Shown here piece after piece: positions 37,181 through 46,114 of a stretch of 64,000 nt of DNA. This DNA comes from Sphingomonas sp. (GTDB lineage Bacteria; Pseudomonadota; Alphaproteobacteria; Sphingomonadales; Sphingomonadaceae). Where the stretch lies: NCBI GenBank assembly GCA_017418975.1, contig JAFOMG010000006.1, positions 434,001 to 498,000 on the forward strand, written 5' to 3'. The translations under genes were made by a program, and so were the position numbers. Each line of letters starts with the position of its first letter. Within the stretch, counting starts at the first letter, position 1. Below the pieces are notes generated by a model that had not been told where the DNA came from, ran no database searches, and saw nothing but the letters and a program-made list of their open reading frames with translations.

Positions 37181-38428
37181 ATGTCCCCTCCCGCCGCGGG
37201 CGCCCGGCTCGCTTCCCTCGATATGGTCCGCGGCGTAGCGGTGCTGGGCATATTGCTGCTCAACATCCTTTCCTTCGCCATGCCCGAGGCCGCTTATGTG
37301 AACCCGCGCGCCTATGGCGGCTGGCACGGCGCCGACCTGGCGGCCTGGGCGATCAACTTCGTCCTGTTCGACGGGCGGATGCGCGGGCTCTTCTCCTTCC
37401 TGTTCGGCGCGTCGATGCTGCTGGTGATCGAGCGGGCCGAGGCAGGCGGGCGCAGCCCCGCCGGCGCGCATTACCGGCGCATGGCCTGGCTGCTCGTCTT
37501 CGGCATCGCCCATCTCTTCCTGGTCTGGCACGGCGACATCCTCGCCCACTACGCGATGATCGGCATGATCGCCTATGCGATGCGCGGCCTGCCCGTGCCG
37601 CGCCTGCTCGTGCTCGGCACCATGCTCGCCCTGGTCGGCGCGGTCCTGTTCGCGACCATTCCGCTGGGCATCGTCCAGCTGCAGGCGAGCGCCCCCCATG
37701 GCGCCGAGCTCCGCCACTATGCCCAGGCCTTCGGCGTTCCCGCCCCTGCCGACATCGCCCGCAATCTCGCCCTGCACCGGGGCGGCTATGGCGCGATCCT
37801 CGCCGAGCGGGTGCGCGAGGACGGCGGCGCCCTGTTCGCGCTGTTCGTCTTCTTCGGGCCGGAAACGCTCGGCTATATGCTGTTCGGCATGGCGGCGCTG
37901 CGCAGCGGCATGCTGCGCGGCGCATGGACGCGGGCGCGCTATCGCCGCTGGCTGATCGTCTGCTGGGGCATCGGCCTGCCCGCCTATGCCGCCCTGGCAT
38001 GGTGGCAATGGCGTTCCGGCTTCGACATGCGCGTGGTCGCGGCGATGCTGCCCCTGACCGCGCTGGTCCGCCCGCCGATGATCGCGGGATGGATCTGCCT
38101 GATCCTGCTCCTAGCCCGCCCGGACGGCGCGCTGACCGCCCGCCTCGTCGCGGCGGGGCGCATGGCCTTCACCAACTATCTCGCCACCAGCCTGATCTGC
38201 ACCACGCTCTTCTATGGCTATGGCCTGGGCTGGTACGGGCAGCTGACGCGCTGGCAGCTCTATCTGGTGGTCTTCGCGATCTGGGCGCTGATCCTGCTCT
38301 GGTCCAGGGCCTGGCTCGACCATTTCCGATTCGGCCCGTTCGAATGGCTGTGGCGCAGCCTGGCGCGCGGGAGCTTCCAGCCGATCCAGGGACGCGCGCC
38401 GGATAGTAATGCGAGTGCCTCGCAATAG
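37181..38428 (+). CDS. DUF418 integral membrane protein
   Basis: The 415-residue protein has about ten membrane helices, starting RLASLDMVRGVAVLGILLLNIL and containing FSFLFGASMLL, which mark the DUF418/heparan-alpha-glucosaminide acyltransferase-like superfamily. Catalysis has not been shown for DUF418. The C-terminal region YFGPFEWLWRSLARG-like is also typical. Its last codons carry a Fur-like dyad (38408–38426) for the downstream genes. Confidence 0.9.
   Translation: MSPPAAGARLASLDMVRGVAVLGILLLNILSFAMPEAAYVNPRAYGGWHGADLAAWAINFVLFDGRMRGLFSFLFGASMLLVIERAEAGGRSPAGAHYRRMAWLLVFGIAHLFLVWHGDILAHYAMIGMIAYAMRGLPVPRLLVLGTMLALVGAVLFATIPLGIVQLQASAPHGAELRHYAQAFGVPAPADIARNLALHRGGYGAILAERVREDGGALFALFVFFGPETLGYMLFGMAALRSGMLRGAWTRARYRRWLIVCWGIGLPAYAALAWWQWRSGFDMRVVAAMLPLTALVRPPMIAGWICLILLLARPDGALTARLVAAGRMAFTNYLATSLICTTLFYGYGLGWYGQLTRWQLYLVVFAIWALILLWSRAWLDHFRFGPFEWLWRSLARGSFQPIQGRAPDSNASASQ
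38408..38426 (+). promoter_or_regulatory. Fur-like box upstream of bfd
   Basis: AATGCGAG–TGC–CTCGCAAT is a near-perfect 19-bp dyad (arms AATGCGAG and CTCGCAAT differ by one outer base) that resembles alphaproteobacterial Fur sites of the form AATGCGAA–3–TTCGCATT. A further TTGCGAAT follows at 38430–38437. It lies within the final codons of the DUF418 gene and about 60 bases before the bfd start. Identity as a Fur site is inferred from sequence form and target genes. Confidence 0.6.
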
Positions 38429-38484
38429 TCTTGCGAATCAGTGTCAATAGCCCTACCTCTTCCCGTGAGAGTTGTGAGGGTCTG

Positions 38485-38655
38485 ATGGTCGTTTGCGTTT
38501 GCAATGCTCTTCGGGAACGTGACGTGCGCGAGGCCGCGCGCGAAGGCGCTACCAGTGCCTGCCAGGCCTATCGCGCGCTCGGATGCCAGGCCAAGTGCGG
38601 GCAATGCGTGCCGTTCGCACGTGAGATCATCGCGCAGGAACGTGCTGCTGCGTAA
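38485..38655 (+). CDS. bfd: Bacterioferritin-associated ferredoxin
   Basis: The 56-residue protein begins MVVCVCNALRERD and ends with GCQAKCGQC, giving the CxC…CxxC cysteines of Bfd, a [2Fe-2S] protein that reduces bacterioferritin and releases iron. It is about ten residues shorter than E. coli Bfd but complete. The ATG follows GTGAGGGTCTG. It precedes bfr by 110 bases. Confidence 0.93.
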   Translation: MVVCVCNALRERDVREAAREGATSACQAYRALGCQAKCGQCVPFAREIIAQERAAA

Positions 38656-38765
38656 CGTTCGCAACAGCCGAAAACCGCAGAAATCCGCCATTTTCTGACT
38701 GTCCAACCGGGCGTTCCGCGCCTATTCTGCCGCCCGAAATCCAATCACAAGCACAGGTGGCGGCA

Positions 38766-39248
38766 ATGAAGGGCGACCCCAAGGTCCTCGATTTTCTCAA
38801 CGAGGCGCTCAAGAACGAGCTCACCGCGATCAACCAATATTGGCTGCACTACCGGCTGCTCGACAATTGGGGCGTCACCAAGCTGGCCGAGCTCGAGCGT
38901 CACGAATCGATCGACGAGATGAAGCACGCCGACAAGCTGGCGGAGCGCATCCTGTTCCTCGACGGCCTGCCCAATTTCCAGCTGCTCGGCCGCCTGCGCA
39001 TCGGCGAGACGGTGGAGGAGATCCTCAAGGCCGATCTGGCGGTGGAGATGGAGGCGATCCCGCTGCTGCGCGACGCGATCCAGCATTGCGAGAGCGTGCG
39101 CGACTATGTGTCGCGCGATCTGTTCGCCCATATCCTCGAAAGCGAGGAAGAGCATGTCGATACGCTGGAGAAGCAGTTCGACATGATCGCCCGCATGGGG
39201 CTGGAAAACTATATCCAGCTCAACAGCGAGGCGGCCGAGGCGAGCTAG
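38766..39248 (+). CDS. bfr: Bacterioferritin
   Basis: The 160-residue protein has the Bfr start MKGDPKVLDFLNEALKNELTAINQY, ferroxidase ligands Glu18, Glu51, His54, Glu94 and the ExxH of ESEEEHVD, and Met52 in DEMKH that binds the inter-subunit haem. It stores iron as ferric mineral in a 24-subunit shell. The ATG follows AGGTGG by five bases. It forms a functional pair with bfd. Confidence 0.96.
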   Translation: MKGDPKVLDFLNEALKNELTAINQYWLHYRLLDNWGVTKLAELERHESIDEMKHADKLAERILFLDGLPNFQLLGRLRIGETVEEILKADLAVEMEAIPLLRDAIQHCESVRDYVSRDLFAHILESEEEHVDTLEKQFDMIARMGLENYIQLNSEAAEAS

Positions 39249-39280
39249 GATCAAAGCCCGACCAGGGCCTTGCTTCCCTG

Positions 39281-39306
39281 GTCATCCCGGCGCAGGCGGG
39301 GATGAC
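39281..39306. repeat. 26-bp palindrome of the dispersed family
   Basis: GTCATCCCGGC… with GCGGGGATGAC, one mismatch between the arms. It lies between the converging bfr and Hpt genes. Confidence 0.85.
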
Positions 39307-39355
39307 GGAAATACTCTCAAAGGCTTGCCTGGGTTCTCAACCCAGGCCCCGGCCG

Positions 39356-39766
39356 TCAGCCCGCGAGCGAGCGCCGGCCGAACACCGGGCGGCGCTCCAC
39401 CAGCGGGTTGGATTCGCGCTCGAGCAGCGCCAGCGTCGCCTCGAAGAGCGGGCGCAGCTGCACGACATGTTCGAGCACATCGGTCGGCGTGTCCTGCCGC
39501 TCGATGCACAGGCGCGCGCTCATTTCGATCGTCTCGGCCAGGTCCGCCAGCGGATCGGCGCCGAACTGGCGCGATTCGCCCTTCAGCGTATGCGCGGGAA
39601 TCACCATCGACGCGGCATTGTTCGCACGCATGGCCTCCTCGATTCGCGCAACGGACTTGACGCCGTCTTCGCGAAAATAGCCGAGAATGCGCACGAAATT
39701 GGCGCCGAGCTCGGCCCGCGCCTGCGCAAAACTGTCCCAGTTCACCAGCTGCTCGTTGCCGGTCAT
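39356..39766 (-). CDS. Histidine phosphotransfer (Hpt) protein
   Basis: The 136-residue helical protein has HTLKGESRQFGA with phospho-acceptor His59 in the usual HxLKG context. Hpt proteins relay phosphoryl groups between hybrid kinases and response regulators. It has no kinase domain and no obvious partner in the window; the OmpR-type regulator near 62 kb is far away. The C-terminal Arg-rich tail (120–136) is unusual for a minimal Hpt. Confidence 0.87.
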   Translation of the reverse strand: MTGNEQLVNWDSFAQARAELGANFVRILGYFREDGVKSVARIEEAMRANNAASMVIPAHTLKGESRQFGADPLADLAETIEMSARLCIERQDTPTDVLEHVVQLRPLFEATLALLERESNPLVERRPVFGRRSLAG

Positions 39767-39874
39767 CGCTTCTTTCCCCTACTCCGCACCCTCCAGAGCG
39801 TTCCGAAAGGTATCGCCCGTGTGTAAACACAGGGTTGATTTGGGGTCAGGATCGTTACGGAAGCGATTGGATTC

Positions 39875-41245
39875 TCATTCCTTATCGCGATCGAACGGAT
39901 TCTTCGGCGCGCGCAGCGTCAGCCGCACCGGCACCGCGCCGAAATCGAATTCGCGGCGCAGGCCGTTGATCAGATAGCGCTGATAGCTCATCGGCAGCAG
40001 GTCGACGCGGGTGCCGAACAGCACGAAGCTGGGCGGGCGCGTCTTGTTCTGGGTGACGTAGCGCGGCTTGATCCGCTTGCCGCCGGGCGCGGGCGGCGGA
40101 TTCGCCTCGATCGCGCGCTCGAACCAGCGATTGAGCTGGCCGGTGGAGACGCGGCGCGACCAGGCCTCGCGCGTCTTGAAGGCAACGTCGATCAGCGTAT
40201 CGAGCCCCTTCCCCGTCGCCGCGGAGACCGTCAGCAGCGGCACGCCCTTCACTTGCGCCAGCCCTTCGTCCAGCGCGCCCTTCACGCCGTTGAACAGGCT
40301 TGAGGCGTTCTCGGCCACATCCCATTTGTTGAGCGCGATGATCAGCGCCCGCCCCTCCTGGAGCACGCGATCGGCGATCTTGAGGTCCTGGACCTCCAGC
40401 CCGCGCGTGGCGTCGAGCAGCAGCACCACCACTTCGGCGAAGTCGATCGAGCGCAGCGTATCGGCGACCGAGAGCTTCTCCAGCTTCTCCTCGACGCGCG
40501 CCTTCTTGCGCAGCCCCGCCGTGTCGATCAGGCGGACCGGGCGCATATTGCCGTCGAAATCCTCCCATTCCCAATCGATCGCGATCGAATCGCGGGTGAT
40601 CCCGGCCTCGGGCCCGGTGATCATCCGGTCCTCGCCGAGGAAACGGTTCACCAGCGTCGACTTGCCCGCGTTCGGCCGACCGACGATCGCCAGCTTGAGC
40701 GGGGCATTGGGGTTGTCGGGATCCTCTTCCTCGACTTCCTCCTCCTCGCGCTCGACATGCGGCAGCAGCGCCTCGAACAGGTCGCCCATGCCCTCGCCAT
40801 GCTCGGCCGAGAGCTGCACCGGATCGCCGAAGCCGAGCGCCATCGCCTCGATCACGCCGGCCTCGCCCGCGCGGCCCTCGGCCTTGTTGGCGACGAGTAT
40901 GATCGGCCGGTCGGTCGAGCGCAGCCAGCGGGCGATCTCCTCGTCGAGCGGCGTCACGCCGGCACGGGCATCGACCAGGAACAGCGCGACATCGGCTTCC
41001 TGCACCGCCGCCTCGGTCTGCTGGCGCATCCGGCCGGGCAGCGTCGCCGCGTCCTCGTCCTCATAGCCGGCCGTGTCGATGATGCGGAATTCGAGCCCGA
41101 GCAGGCTCGCATCGCCCTCGCGGCGGTCGCGGGTCACGCCCGGCTGATCATCGACCAGCGCGAGCTTCTTGCCGACCAGCCGGTTGAACAGCGTCGATTT
41201 GCCGACATTCGGCCGGCCGATGATGGCGACGATGGGCAGTGGCAT
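39875..41245 (-). CDS. der: GTPase Der (EngA)
   Basis: The 456-residue product has two tandem GTPase domains (GRPNVGKST from residue 10 and GRPNAGKST near 190) with NKAE and NKWD guanine motifs, then the KH-like C-terminal domain (SYQRYLINGLRREFDFG). Der is needed for 50S ribosome assembly. An acidic EEEEVEEEDPD linker joins the G domains. The start at MPLPIVAIIG is the family start. bamB lies just upstream, beyond a terminator. Confidence 0.97.
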   Translation of the reverse strand: MPLPIVAIIGRPNVGKSTLFNRLVGKKLALVDDQPGVTRDRREGDASLLGLEFRIIDTAGYEDEDAATLPGRMRQQTEAAVQEADVALFLVDARAGVTPLDEEIARWLRSTDRPIILVANKAEGRAGEAGVIEAMALGFGDPVQLSAEHGEGMGDLFEALLPHVEREEEEVEEEDPDNPNAPLKLAIVGRPNAGKSTLVNRFLGEDRMITGPEAGITRDSIAIDWEWEDFDGNMRPVRLIDTAGLRKKARVEEKLEKLSVADTLRSIDFAEVVVLLLDATRGLEVQDLKIADRVLQEGRALIIALNKWDVAENASSLFNGVKGALDEGLAQVKGVPLLTVSAATGKGLDTLIDVAFKTREAWSRRVSTGQLNRWFERAIEANPPPAPGGKRIKPRYVTQNKTRPPSFVLFGTRVDLLPMSYQRYLINGLRREFDFGAVPVRLTLRAPKNPFDRDKE

Positions 41246-41300
41246 GGCGTGAAGACTCTTATCGACGGGGTGTTCGGTCAAGCAAAACGGCACGGAACGC

Positions 41301-41337
41301 AAAAAGCAACGGGCGAGGCCTTGCGGCCCCGCCCGCC
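41301..41337 (-). terminator. Rho-independent terminator of bamB
   Basis: On the minus strand a GGGCGGGGCC–GGCCTCGCCC stem (one mismatch, four-base loop) is followed by GTTGC and TTTTT (41301–41305). It lies 20 bases after the bamB stop and separates bamB from der. Confidence 0.75.
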
Positions 41338-41357
41338 TGCCATGGCCGGGACAGGTA

Positions 41358-42680
41358 TCAGCGGAACGCGGTCAGGCGTCCCTTGTCGTCCAGGATGTAG
41401 AGCATGTGGTTCGCCACCACCGGCTGGAGCGAGATCGGCGCCTTCAGCTCGATTGTCGAGCTCACGCTGCCGTCGGCCGGCGAGACGAAGACCAGCTCGC
41501 CGCGCGTGCTGCCCAGGATCAGCTTGCCGCCGGCCAGGACGGGGCCGATCCAGTTCCACGGATCCTTGGGCTTCTTGTCGTTCTTGTAGCGCTTGAGCGG
41601 CGCGATCCAGCGCACCTTGCCGCTGGTGCGCGAGAGGCACAGCAGCCGGGCGTCGTCGGTCACCACGAACAGCCACTCGCCCGCCACCCAGGGGGTGGAG
41701 ATGCCGGCGATGTTCTGCTCCCACATGCGGTTGCCGGTGGCGATGTCCATCGCGACCATGCGCCCGCCCTGCCCCACGGCATAGACGCGGCCCTGATCGA
41801 TCACCGGCTCGGCGTCGATGTCCGACAGCGAGGAGACCGAAGTGGTCATGCTGCTGCGCGACAGCACGTCGCTCCACAGCGAGCGGCCATTCTCGTAGCG
41901 ATAGGCGTTGAGCTCGCCCGACGAGAAGCCGGCGATCACGGTGCCCTGCGCCGAGGCGGGCGCCGCGACGCCGAACACGCCCTGCGATTCGAGGCTGGCC
42001 GAAGCGGTCCAGCTGACGTCGCCATTCTCCTGCTTCATCACGAAGAGCTGGTTGTCCTGCGTGACGACATAGGCATTGCCGTTGGCGAGCGTCGGCGCGC
42101 CGCGCAGCGGGCCGCCGGGGCGCTTGCGCCACAGCTCGCTACCGTCGGCGACCTTGAGCGCCACCACGTCCCCCAGGCCGTTGGTGGCGAAGACATGCTC
42201 GCCCGAGACGCTGACGCCGCCGCCGAAGCGCGCGGTCTTGTTGCCATCGGCCTTCACCGTCGCGGCGCGCCACAGCTCGGCGCCGGTGGCGGCGTCCAGC
42301 GCATGGACCTGGCCGTCGGTATCCATCACGAACAGCTTGCCGCCCGCGACCACCGGCGAAGCGGCGAGACGCTCCTTCTTGGAGGTCTTGGCGATCTGCT
42401 GGCTCCACACCTGCGACGGCGTGGCGGACAAGGCGAGATGGCCCATCGACTTGGCGGCATTGCCGCCCGGCTGGTTCCAGTCCTCGTTCGCCGTCGCTTC
42501 CGGCACGAGCACATCGACATTCGCCAGCGACTTGTCGCTGGTGATGTCGTTTTCGGACATCAGGATGGGAACGCGCTCGCCGAGCACGGGCGTCTTCTTG
42601 CCCTGCCCCTTGATTACCCCGCAGCCGCTAACCAGCGCGAGTGCCGCAAGGGCCCCAGCCACCCTCAGCTTATTGTTCAT
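41358..42680 (-). CDS. bamB: Outer-membrane assembly lipoprotein BamB-like
   Basis: The 440-residue protein has a lipobox VSGC (Cys20) and a PQQ-like eight-bladed beta-propeller, seen as repeats such as GELWRAATV, DGSELWRKRP and SGKVRWIAPL. BamB is a partner of BamA in beta-barrel insertion. The ATG overlaps the stop of the upstream TPR gene (ATGA). The order yfgM–bamB–der is the standard proteobacterial one. Confidence 0.95.
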   Translation of the reverse strand: MNNKLRVAGALAALALVSGCGVIKGQGKKTPVLGERVPILMSENDITSDKSLANVDVLVPEATANEDWNQPGGNAAKSMGHLALSATPSQVWSQQIAKTSKKERLAASPVVAGGKLFVMDTDGQVHALDAATGAELWRAATVKADGNKTARFGGGVSVSGEHVFATNGLGDVVALKVADGSELWRKRPGGPLRGAPTLANGNAYVVTQDNQLFVMKQENGDVSWTASASLESQGVFGVAAPASAQGTVIAGFSSGELNAYRYENGRSLWSDVLSRSSMTTSVSSLSDIDAEPVIDQGRVYAVGQGGRMVAMDIATGNRMWEQNIAGISTPWVAGEWLFVVTDDARLLCLSRTSGKVRWIAPLKRYKNDKKPKDPWNWIGPVLAGGKLILGSTRGELVFVSPADGSVSSTIELKAPISLQPVVANHMLYILDDKGRLTAFR

Positions 42681-43387
42681 TTAGCCTGCTTTTCCTTCGA
42701 CTGATCGAGGACGTCGATCCCCAATACGCTCGCCAGCTGAACCGCGCGTTGCCGCGTCGTATCCGGCACATTGTCCCCGCCCTGGGCGATCTGCTGGAGG
42801 AGCTTGCCCGCCTCGGCGCGCTTGCCGAGCTTGATCTGCGCGGCCGCGACCATTTCGCCGGCGCTGCCGAACCAGGCCGAAGCCGGCTTGGCGAGACCCT
42901 GGAGGCGCGAGACCACCACTTCCGGCTTCAGCGTGTCATATTCCACCGCGGTCTGGCGCAGCAGCGCGTAGTCGCGGAACGGCTTGGCGAAGCCGCCATT
43001 GCCGGCAACTGCCGCGAACTTGGCGGCGGCGCCCTTCGCGTCCTTCTTCTGCAGCAGCAGGTTGCCCTCGATGATCGACGACATCGCAGCATAGCCGTTG
43101 GTGCCGCTGGCCGCGAGCTTGGCGAGCTCGGGGTTCGCCTTGTCGAGCTGGTTCTGCTCGATGTTGCGCAGGGCCGCGTCATATTGCTCGCCCTTGGCGC
43201 CCGCGGCGGAATCGGTCTGATGCTGCCAGAACAGGAAGCCGCCGAGCGCGGCGAACGCGACCACGACGGCGCCGATGATCAGCCGCCCGTATTTCTGCCA
43301 GATGCCGAGCATCTGCGAACGGCGATATTCCTCGTCGACTTCGCGCAGGAAGGCTTCGTCTGTCGTGCCGGAGGGGGGAAGCGCCAA
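42677..43387 (-). CDS. YfgM-like tetratricopeptide protein
   Basis: The 236-residue protein has one membrane helix (about 35–54) and a periplasmic TPR-like helical domain (55–236). YfgM family proteins act in periplasmic chaperone traffic near SecYEG and are encoded just before bamB. The N-terminal segment (1–34) with FLREVDEEYRRSQM is characteristic of the alphaproteobacterial members. Confidence 0.9.
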   Translation of the reverse strand: MALPPSGTTDEAFLREVDEEYRRSQMLGIWQKYGRLIIGAVVVAFAALGGFLFWQHQTDSAAGAKGEQYDAALRNIEQNQLDKANPELAKLAASGTNGYAAMSSIIEGNLLLQKKDAKGAAAKFAAVAGNGGFAKPFRDYALLRQTAVEYDTLKPEVVVSRLQGLAKPASAWFGSAGEMVAAAQIKLGKRAEAGKLLQQIAQGGDNVPDTTRQRAVQLASVLGIDVLDQSKEKQAK

Positions 43388-43463
43388 AATCTACTCCATG
43401 CGTCTCTTGCGGGCGCGAACCTGATCGTGCCGTGCGGGAATCACCAGAGCGCTCGGTAGCCCG

Positions 43464-44321
43464 TCAATCCCGCGGCGCATAGACCTGATCGGGCCCCGGG
43501 AAGGCCCGCGACCGAACATCGGCGGCATAGGTTTCAACCGCGGCGGAAATACGGCCGGCAAGATCGTCATATTTCTTCACGAACCGGGCGGTCCGCTCGA
43601 ACATGCCGAGCATGTCGTCGATCACCAGCACCTGGCCGTCGCACTCGGCCGAGGCGCCGATGCCGATCACCGGGCACGAGACCGCCGCGGTGATTTCCCG
43701 GGCCAGCGTCTCGACCACGCCCTCCACCACCAGGCCGAAGGCGCCGGCCGCGGCGATCGCCCGCGCATCGTCGAGGATCTGGGCATGTTCCGCGTTGCTC
43801 CGGCCGCGCGCGCCATAGCCGCCAAGCGCGTTGACCGCCTGGGGCGTGAGGCCGACATGGCCGACCACGGGAATGCCGCGCTTGGTCAGGAACTCGACCG
43901 TCGGGGCCAGCGTCTCGCCGCCCTCCATCTTCACGCCGGCCGCCCCGGTCTCGGCGAGCACGCGCGCGGCGGAGGCAAAGGCCTGTTCCGGGCCCTGCTC
44001 ATAGCTGCCGAAGGGCATGTCGACCACGACCAGCGAATGCCAGCTGCCGCGCACCACCGCGGCACCATGCGCGATCATCATCTCCAGCGTCACCGGCAGG
44101 GTGGAAGGCAGGCCGTAGATCACCTGGGCCAGGCTGTCCCCCACCAGCAGCACATCGCAATGCGGGTCGAGCAGCTGCGCCATCCGCGTCGTGTAGGCAG
44201 TGAGCATCACGATCGGATCCTTGCCCTTGCGATCGCGAATCGCCGGGACGGTAAGCCGCTTCATCGGAGCGGGGGTCGGGTTTGCGCGGCTCGTGGCCGT
44301 ATCCATGGTGACGTGCGACAT
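43464..44321 (-). CDS. panB: 3-methyl-2-oxobutanoate hydroxymethyltransferase
   Basis: PanB makes ketopantoate for coenzyme A synthesis. The 285-residue product has ITVLTAYT-like [22 protein letters not shown] with metal-binding Asp, and [13 protein letters not shown], then [16 protein letters not shown]. The start at MSHVTMDT gives a short extra N-tail; ATG four codons later is possible. It lies 76 bases upstream of the YfgM-like gene. Confidence 0.96.
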   Translation of the reverse strand: MSHVTMDTATSRANPTPAPMKRLTVPAIRDRKGKDPIVMLTAYTTRMAQLLDPHCDVLLVGDSLAQVIYGLPSTLPVTLEMMIAHGAAVVRGSWHSLVVVDMPFGSYEQGPEQAFASAARVLAETGAAGVKMEGGETLAPTVEFLTKRGIPVVGHVGLTPQAVNALGGYGARGRSNAEHAQILDDARAIAAAGAFGLVVEGVVETLAREITAAVSCPVIGIGASAECDGQVLVIDDMLGMFERTARFVKKYDDLAGRISAAVETYAADVRSRAFPGPDQVYAPRD

Positions 44322-44492
44322 GGCGGCGGGTCTAGCGGGTTGCGACGAGGGTCGCCAGTGTAACGGCGTCCGGCGAGCCGCCTCGCCCACTCACCCCCTT
44401 CGCGATTTTTCACCCCCGGCCATCCTCATTTCCCGTCGCCGCCCTCCCATCCCGGCCCGCGCGGCAATGGCGAAAGTGAAAGTTCGAATCAC

Positions 44493-44524
44493 TTGACTCA
44501 ATGTCTATAATATCTAACATTGAG
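44493..44524 (+). promoter_or_regulatory. Promoter with overlapping dyad for the membrane/XRE gene pair
   Basis: CTCAATGT (44497–44504) and ACATTGAG (44517–44524) form a perfect 8-bp dyad with 12 bases between. TTGACT (44493–44498) and TAACAT (44515–44520), 16 apart, make a likely -35/-10 pair, so the dyad covers the promoter. The dyad also contains a TATAAT, whose best -35 partner would lie near 44483. The site suits autorepression by the XRE protein of this operon. Confidence 0.6.
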
Positions 44525-44551
44525 GTATTAATTTCGAACTCGAGGTGAATT

Positions 44552-44968
44552 ATGCCATTCAAGGAAAAGATCGCCTGGATCTCGGTGATCACCACCGTGC
44601 TGGTGTGGGGCGGCTATTTCGGCTTCATGCTGGCGACCGGCGGCAAGCTGCACGGCGCCGTCTATTTCACCGGCTTCATTGCCGCGGTGATCGTCCAGAC
44701 GATCCTCGCCACGGGTGCGGCGATCGTCACCGCGGCGCTCGCTCCCGCCGATGCCAGTGCCGGCAGCGACGAGCGTGACCGCGACATCTCCCGGCGCGCC
44801 TATGCCCTTGCCTATCCCGTGCTGATCGCGCTGGTGTTCTGCGTTGCGGGAAACGTGCATCTGGGCTTCGACAGGATCGACATGGCCTATGCCATCATGG
44901 GCGCGATCGTGATCGCGGAGATCGTCCATTATGCCGCGCAGATCGCCGGCTATCGCAGGGGGTATTGA
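44552..44968 (+). CDS. Four-helix membrane protein paired with an XRE regulator
   Basis: The 138-residue product has helices near 7–27, 37–65, 85–104 and 110–130 and a charged cytoplasmic loop (DASAGSDERDRDIS). It starts after GAGGTGA. The next gene, an HTH protein, begins three bases after its stop. Such two-gene membrane/XRE units are widespread; the role is unknown, possibly sensing membrane state. Confidence 0.8.
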   Translation: MPFKEKIAWISVITTVLVWGGYFGFMLATGGKLHGAVYFTGFIAAVIVQTILATGAAIVTAALAPADASAGSDERDRDISRRAYALAYPVLIALVFCVAGNVHLGFDRIDMAYAIMGAIVIAEIVHYAAQIAGYRRGY

Positions 44969-44971
44969 GCC

Positions 44972-45184
44972 ATGTCCCCGGGACGCGTCGTCAACCAGGT
45001 GCGCACCCTGCGCTTCCTCGCCGGAGAGATGACCCAGGCCGAACTGGGCGAGAAGATCGGCCTCACGCGCCAGACGATCGCGGCGATCGAGCAGGGCAAA
45101 TATTCGCCGTCGCTCGAAGCCGCGTTCCGCATCGCCCAGGTGTTCGGCAAGCCGCTCGAGGAAGTGTTCAGCTGGGAGGCGTGA
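44972..45184 (+). CDS. Small XRE-family helix-turn-helix regulator
   Basis: The 70-residue protein is a bare HTH_3 domain, VRTLRFLAGEMTQAELGEKIGLTRQTIAAIEQGKYSPSLE, ending with the YozG-like tail IAQVFGKPLEEVFSWE. It resembles the single-domain XRE repressors encoded after membrane-protein genes. It likely binds the dyad at 44497–44524 and controls its own operon. Confidence 0.88.
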   Translation: MSPGRVVNQVRTLRFLAGEMTQAELGEKIGLTRQTIAAIEQGKYSPSLEAAFRIAQVFGKPLEEVFSWEA

Positions 45185-45208
45185 ACGCGCGCGGCCCGCG
45201 TGCGCCGG

Positions 45209-45556
45209 TCAGAGCAGCGCCCGGGCGTAGTTCTCCGGCTTGAAGCCGACCAGGATCCCGCCCGGATATTCGAGCACGGGGCGCTTGATCATCGAGGGCT
45301 GGGCCAGCATCAGCGCCGCCGCCTTGCCGGCATCGACGCCCTCGCGATCGGCATCGGGCAGCTTGCGGAACGTGGTGCCGGCCCGGTTGAGCAGCACTTC
45401 CCAGCCGGCGATACCGCTCCAGCGCGCGAGCCGGGCCGCGTCGATCCCCGATGCCTTATAGTCGTGAAAGGCATAGGCGATGCCATGCTCGTCCATCCAG
45501 GCGCGCGCCTTCTTGATCGTGTCGCAATTCTTGATGCCGTACATGGTGACCGTCAC
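45209..45556 (-). CDS. ArsC/YffB/Spx family protein
   Basis: The 115-residue product starts MTVTMYGIKNCDTIKKARAW (Cys11) and has IKRPVLEY near the end. The NCDT–KKAR pattern is that of YffB-type proteins, glutathione-binding ArsC relatives with a likely thiol-disulfide role, rather than classical arsenate reductase. The GTG start has AGGCGAGGG upstream; an ATG four codons on is possible. It converges with the XRE gene. Confidence 0.82.
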   Translation of the reverse strand: MTVTMYGIKNCDTIKKARAWMDEHGIAYAFHDYKASGIDAARLARWSGIAGWEVLLNRAGTTFRKLPDADREGVDAGKAAALMLAQPSMIKRPVLEYPGGILVGFKPENYARALL

Positions 45557-45685
45557 GTCGCGCCCTCGCCTGCTCATGGTTCCGGCCATGCGATAGCGCG
45601 CTTCGCGGCGGAAAACAGTCGGCTTTCGATCGCGGGGGGCATGCGCTAGGCTGGTCGCCCGGATTGATGCCGAGAGAACAGCGCG

Positions 45686-46114
45686 ATGAATCGGTTCGAC
45701 AAGCTGGCGCTGACGGCGGCGATCCTTGCGACGCTGCTGTGCGCACGGCATGCGATGTCGGCGGCCAGCCTCTATCTCGCCCATGCCTCGCCCGCGACGG
45801 TGGCGGGCTGGATCGCGGGGGAACTCATCGTCACCTATGGCCCGATCGCAGTCGCGGCCCTGTTCTGGCGCTGGTCCAAGCGCACGTCCATGCCCTGGCT
45901 CCCGCACCTGCTGTTCCTTCCCGTGGCGCTGCTGGTCTTGTGGGCGGGCGCCGTGTTCCTGCTCACGCTGGCAGGGTTTTCGAACTTCGACGACACCATC
46001 GGAGGGCCGGTGGTCGCCGCCTTCCTGCTGTTCCTGATTGCCATTGGCATCTATTGCGCCGCGCTTCTCTCACTGCCGAGAGGCCCGCGCCCGACCAACG
46101 AGCAGGGAGCATGA
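45686..46114 (+). CDS. Four-helix membrane protein, unknown
   Basis: The 142-residue product has helices at about 8–30, 42–63, 75–98 and 110–130. It overlaps the DUF1801 gene by four bases (ATGA). No motif was recognised, and it is divergent from the ArsC/YffB gene. Confidence 0.75.
   Translation: MNRFDKLALTAAILATLLCARHAMSAASLYLAHASPATVAGWIAGELIVTYGPIAVAALFWRWSKRTSMPWLPHLLFLPVALLVLWAGAVFLLTLAGFSNFDDTIGGPVVAAFLLFLIAIGIYCAALLSLPRGPRPTNEQGA

Noticed and set aside
44481..44490. AGTTCGAATC looked like a tRNA T-arm.
   Set aside because: No cloverleaf; it is part of the AT-rich promoter region of the membrane/XRE pair.
44493..44511. TTGACT with TATAAT as a promoter pair.
   Set aside because: The spacing is only 7 bases; the TTGACT–TAACAT pair (16 apart) is the better reading.
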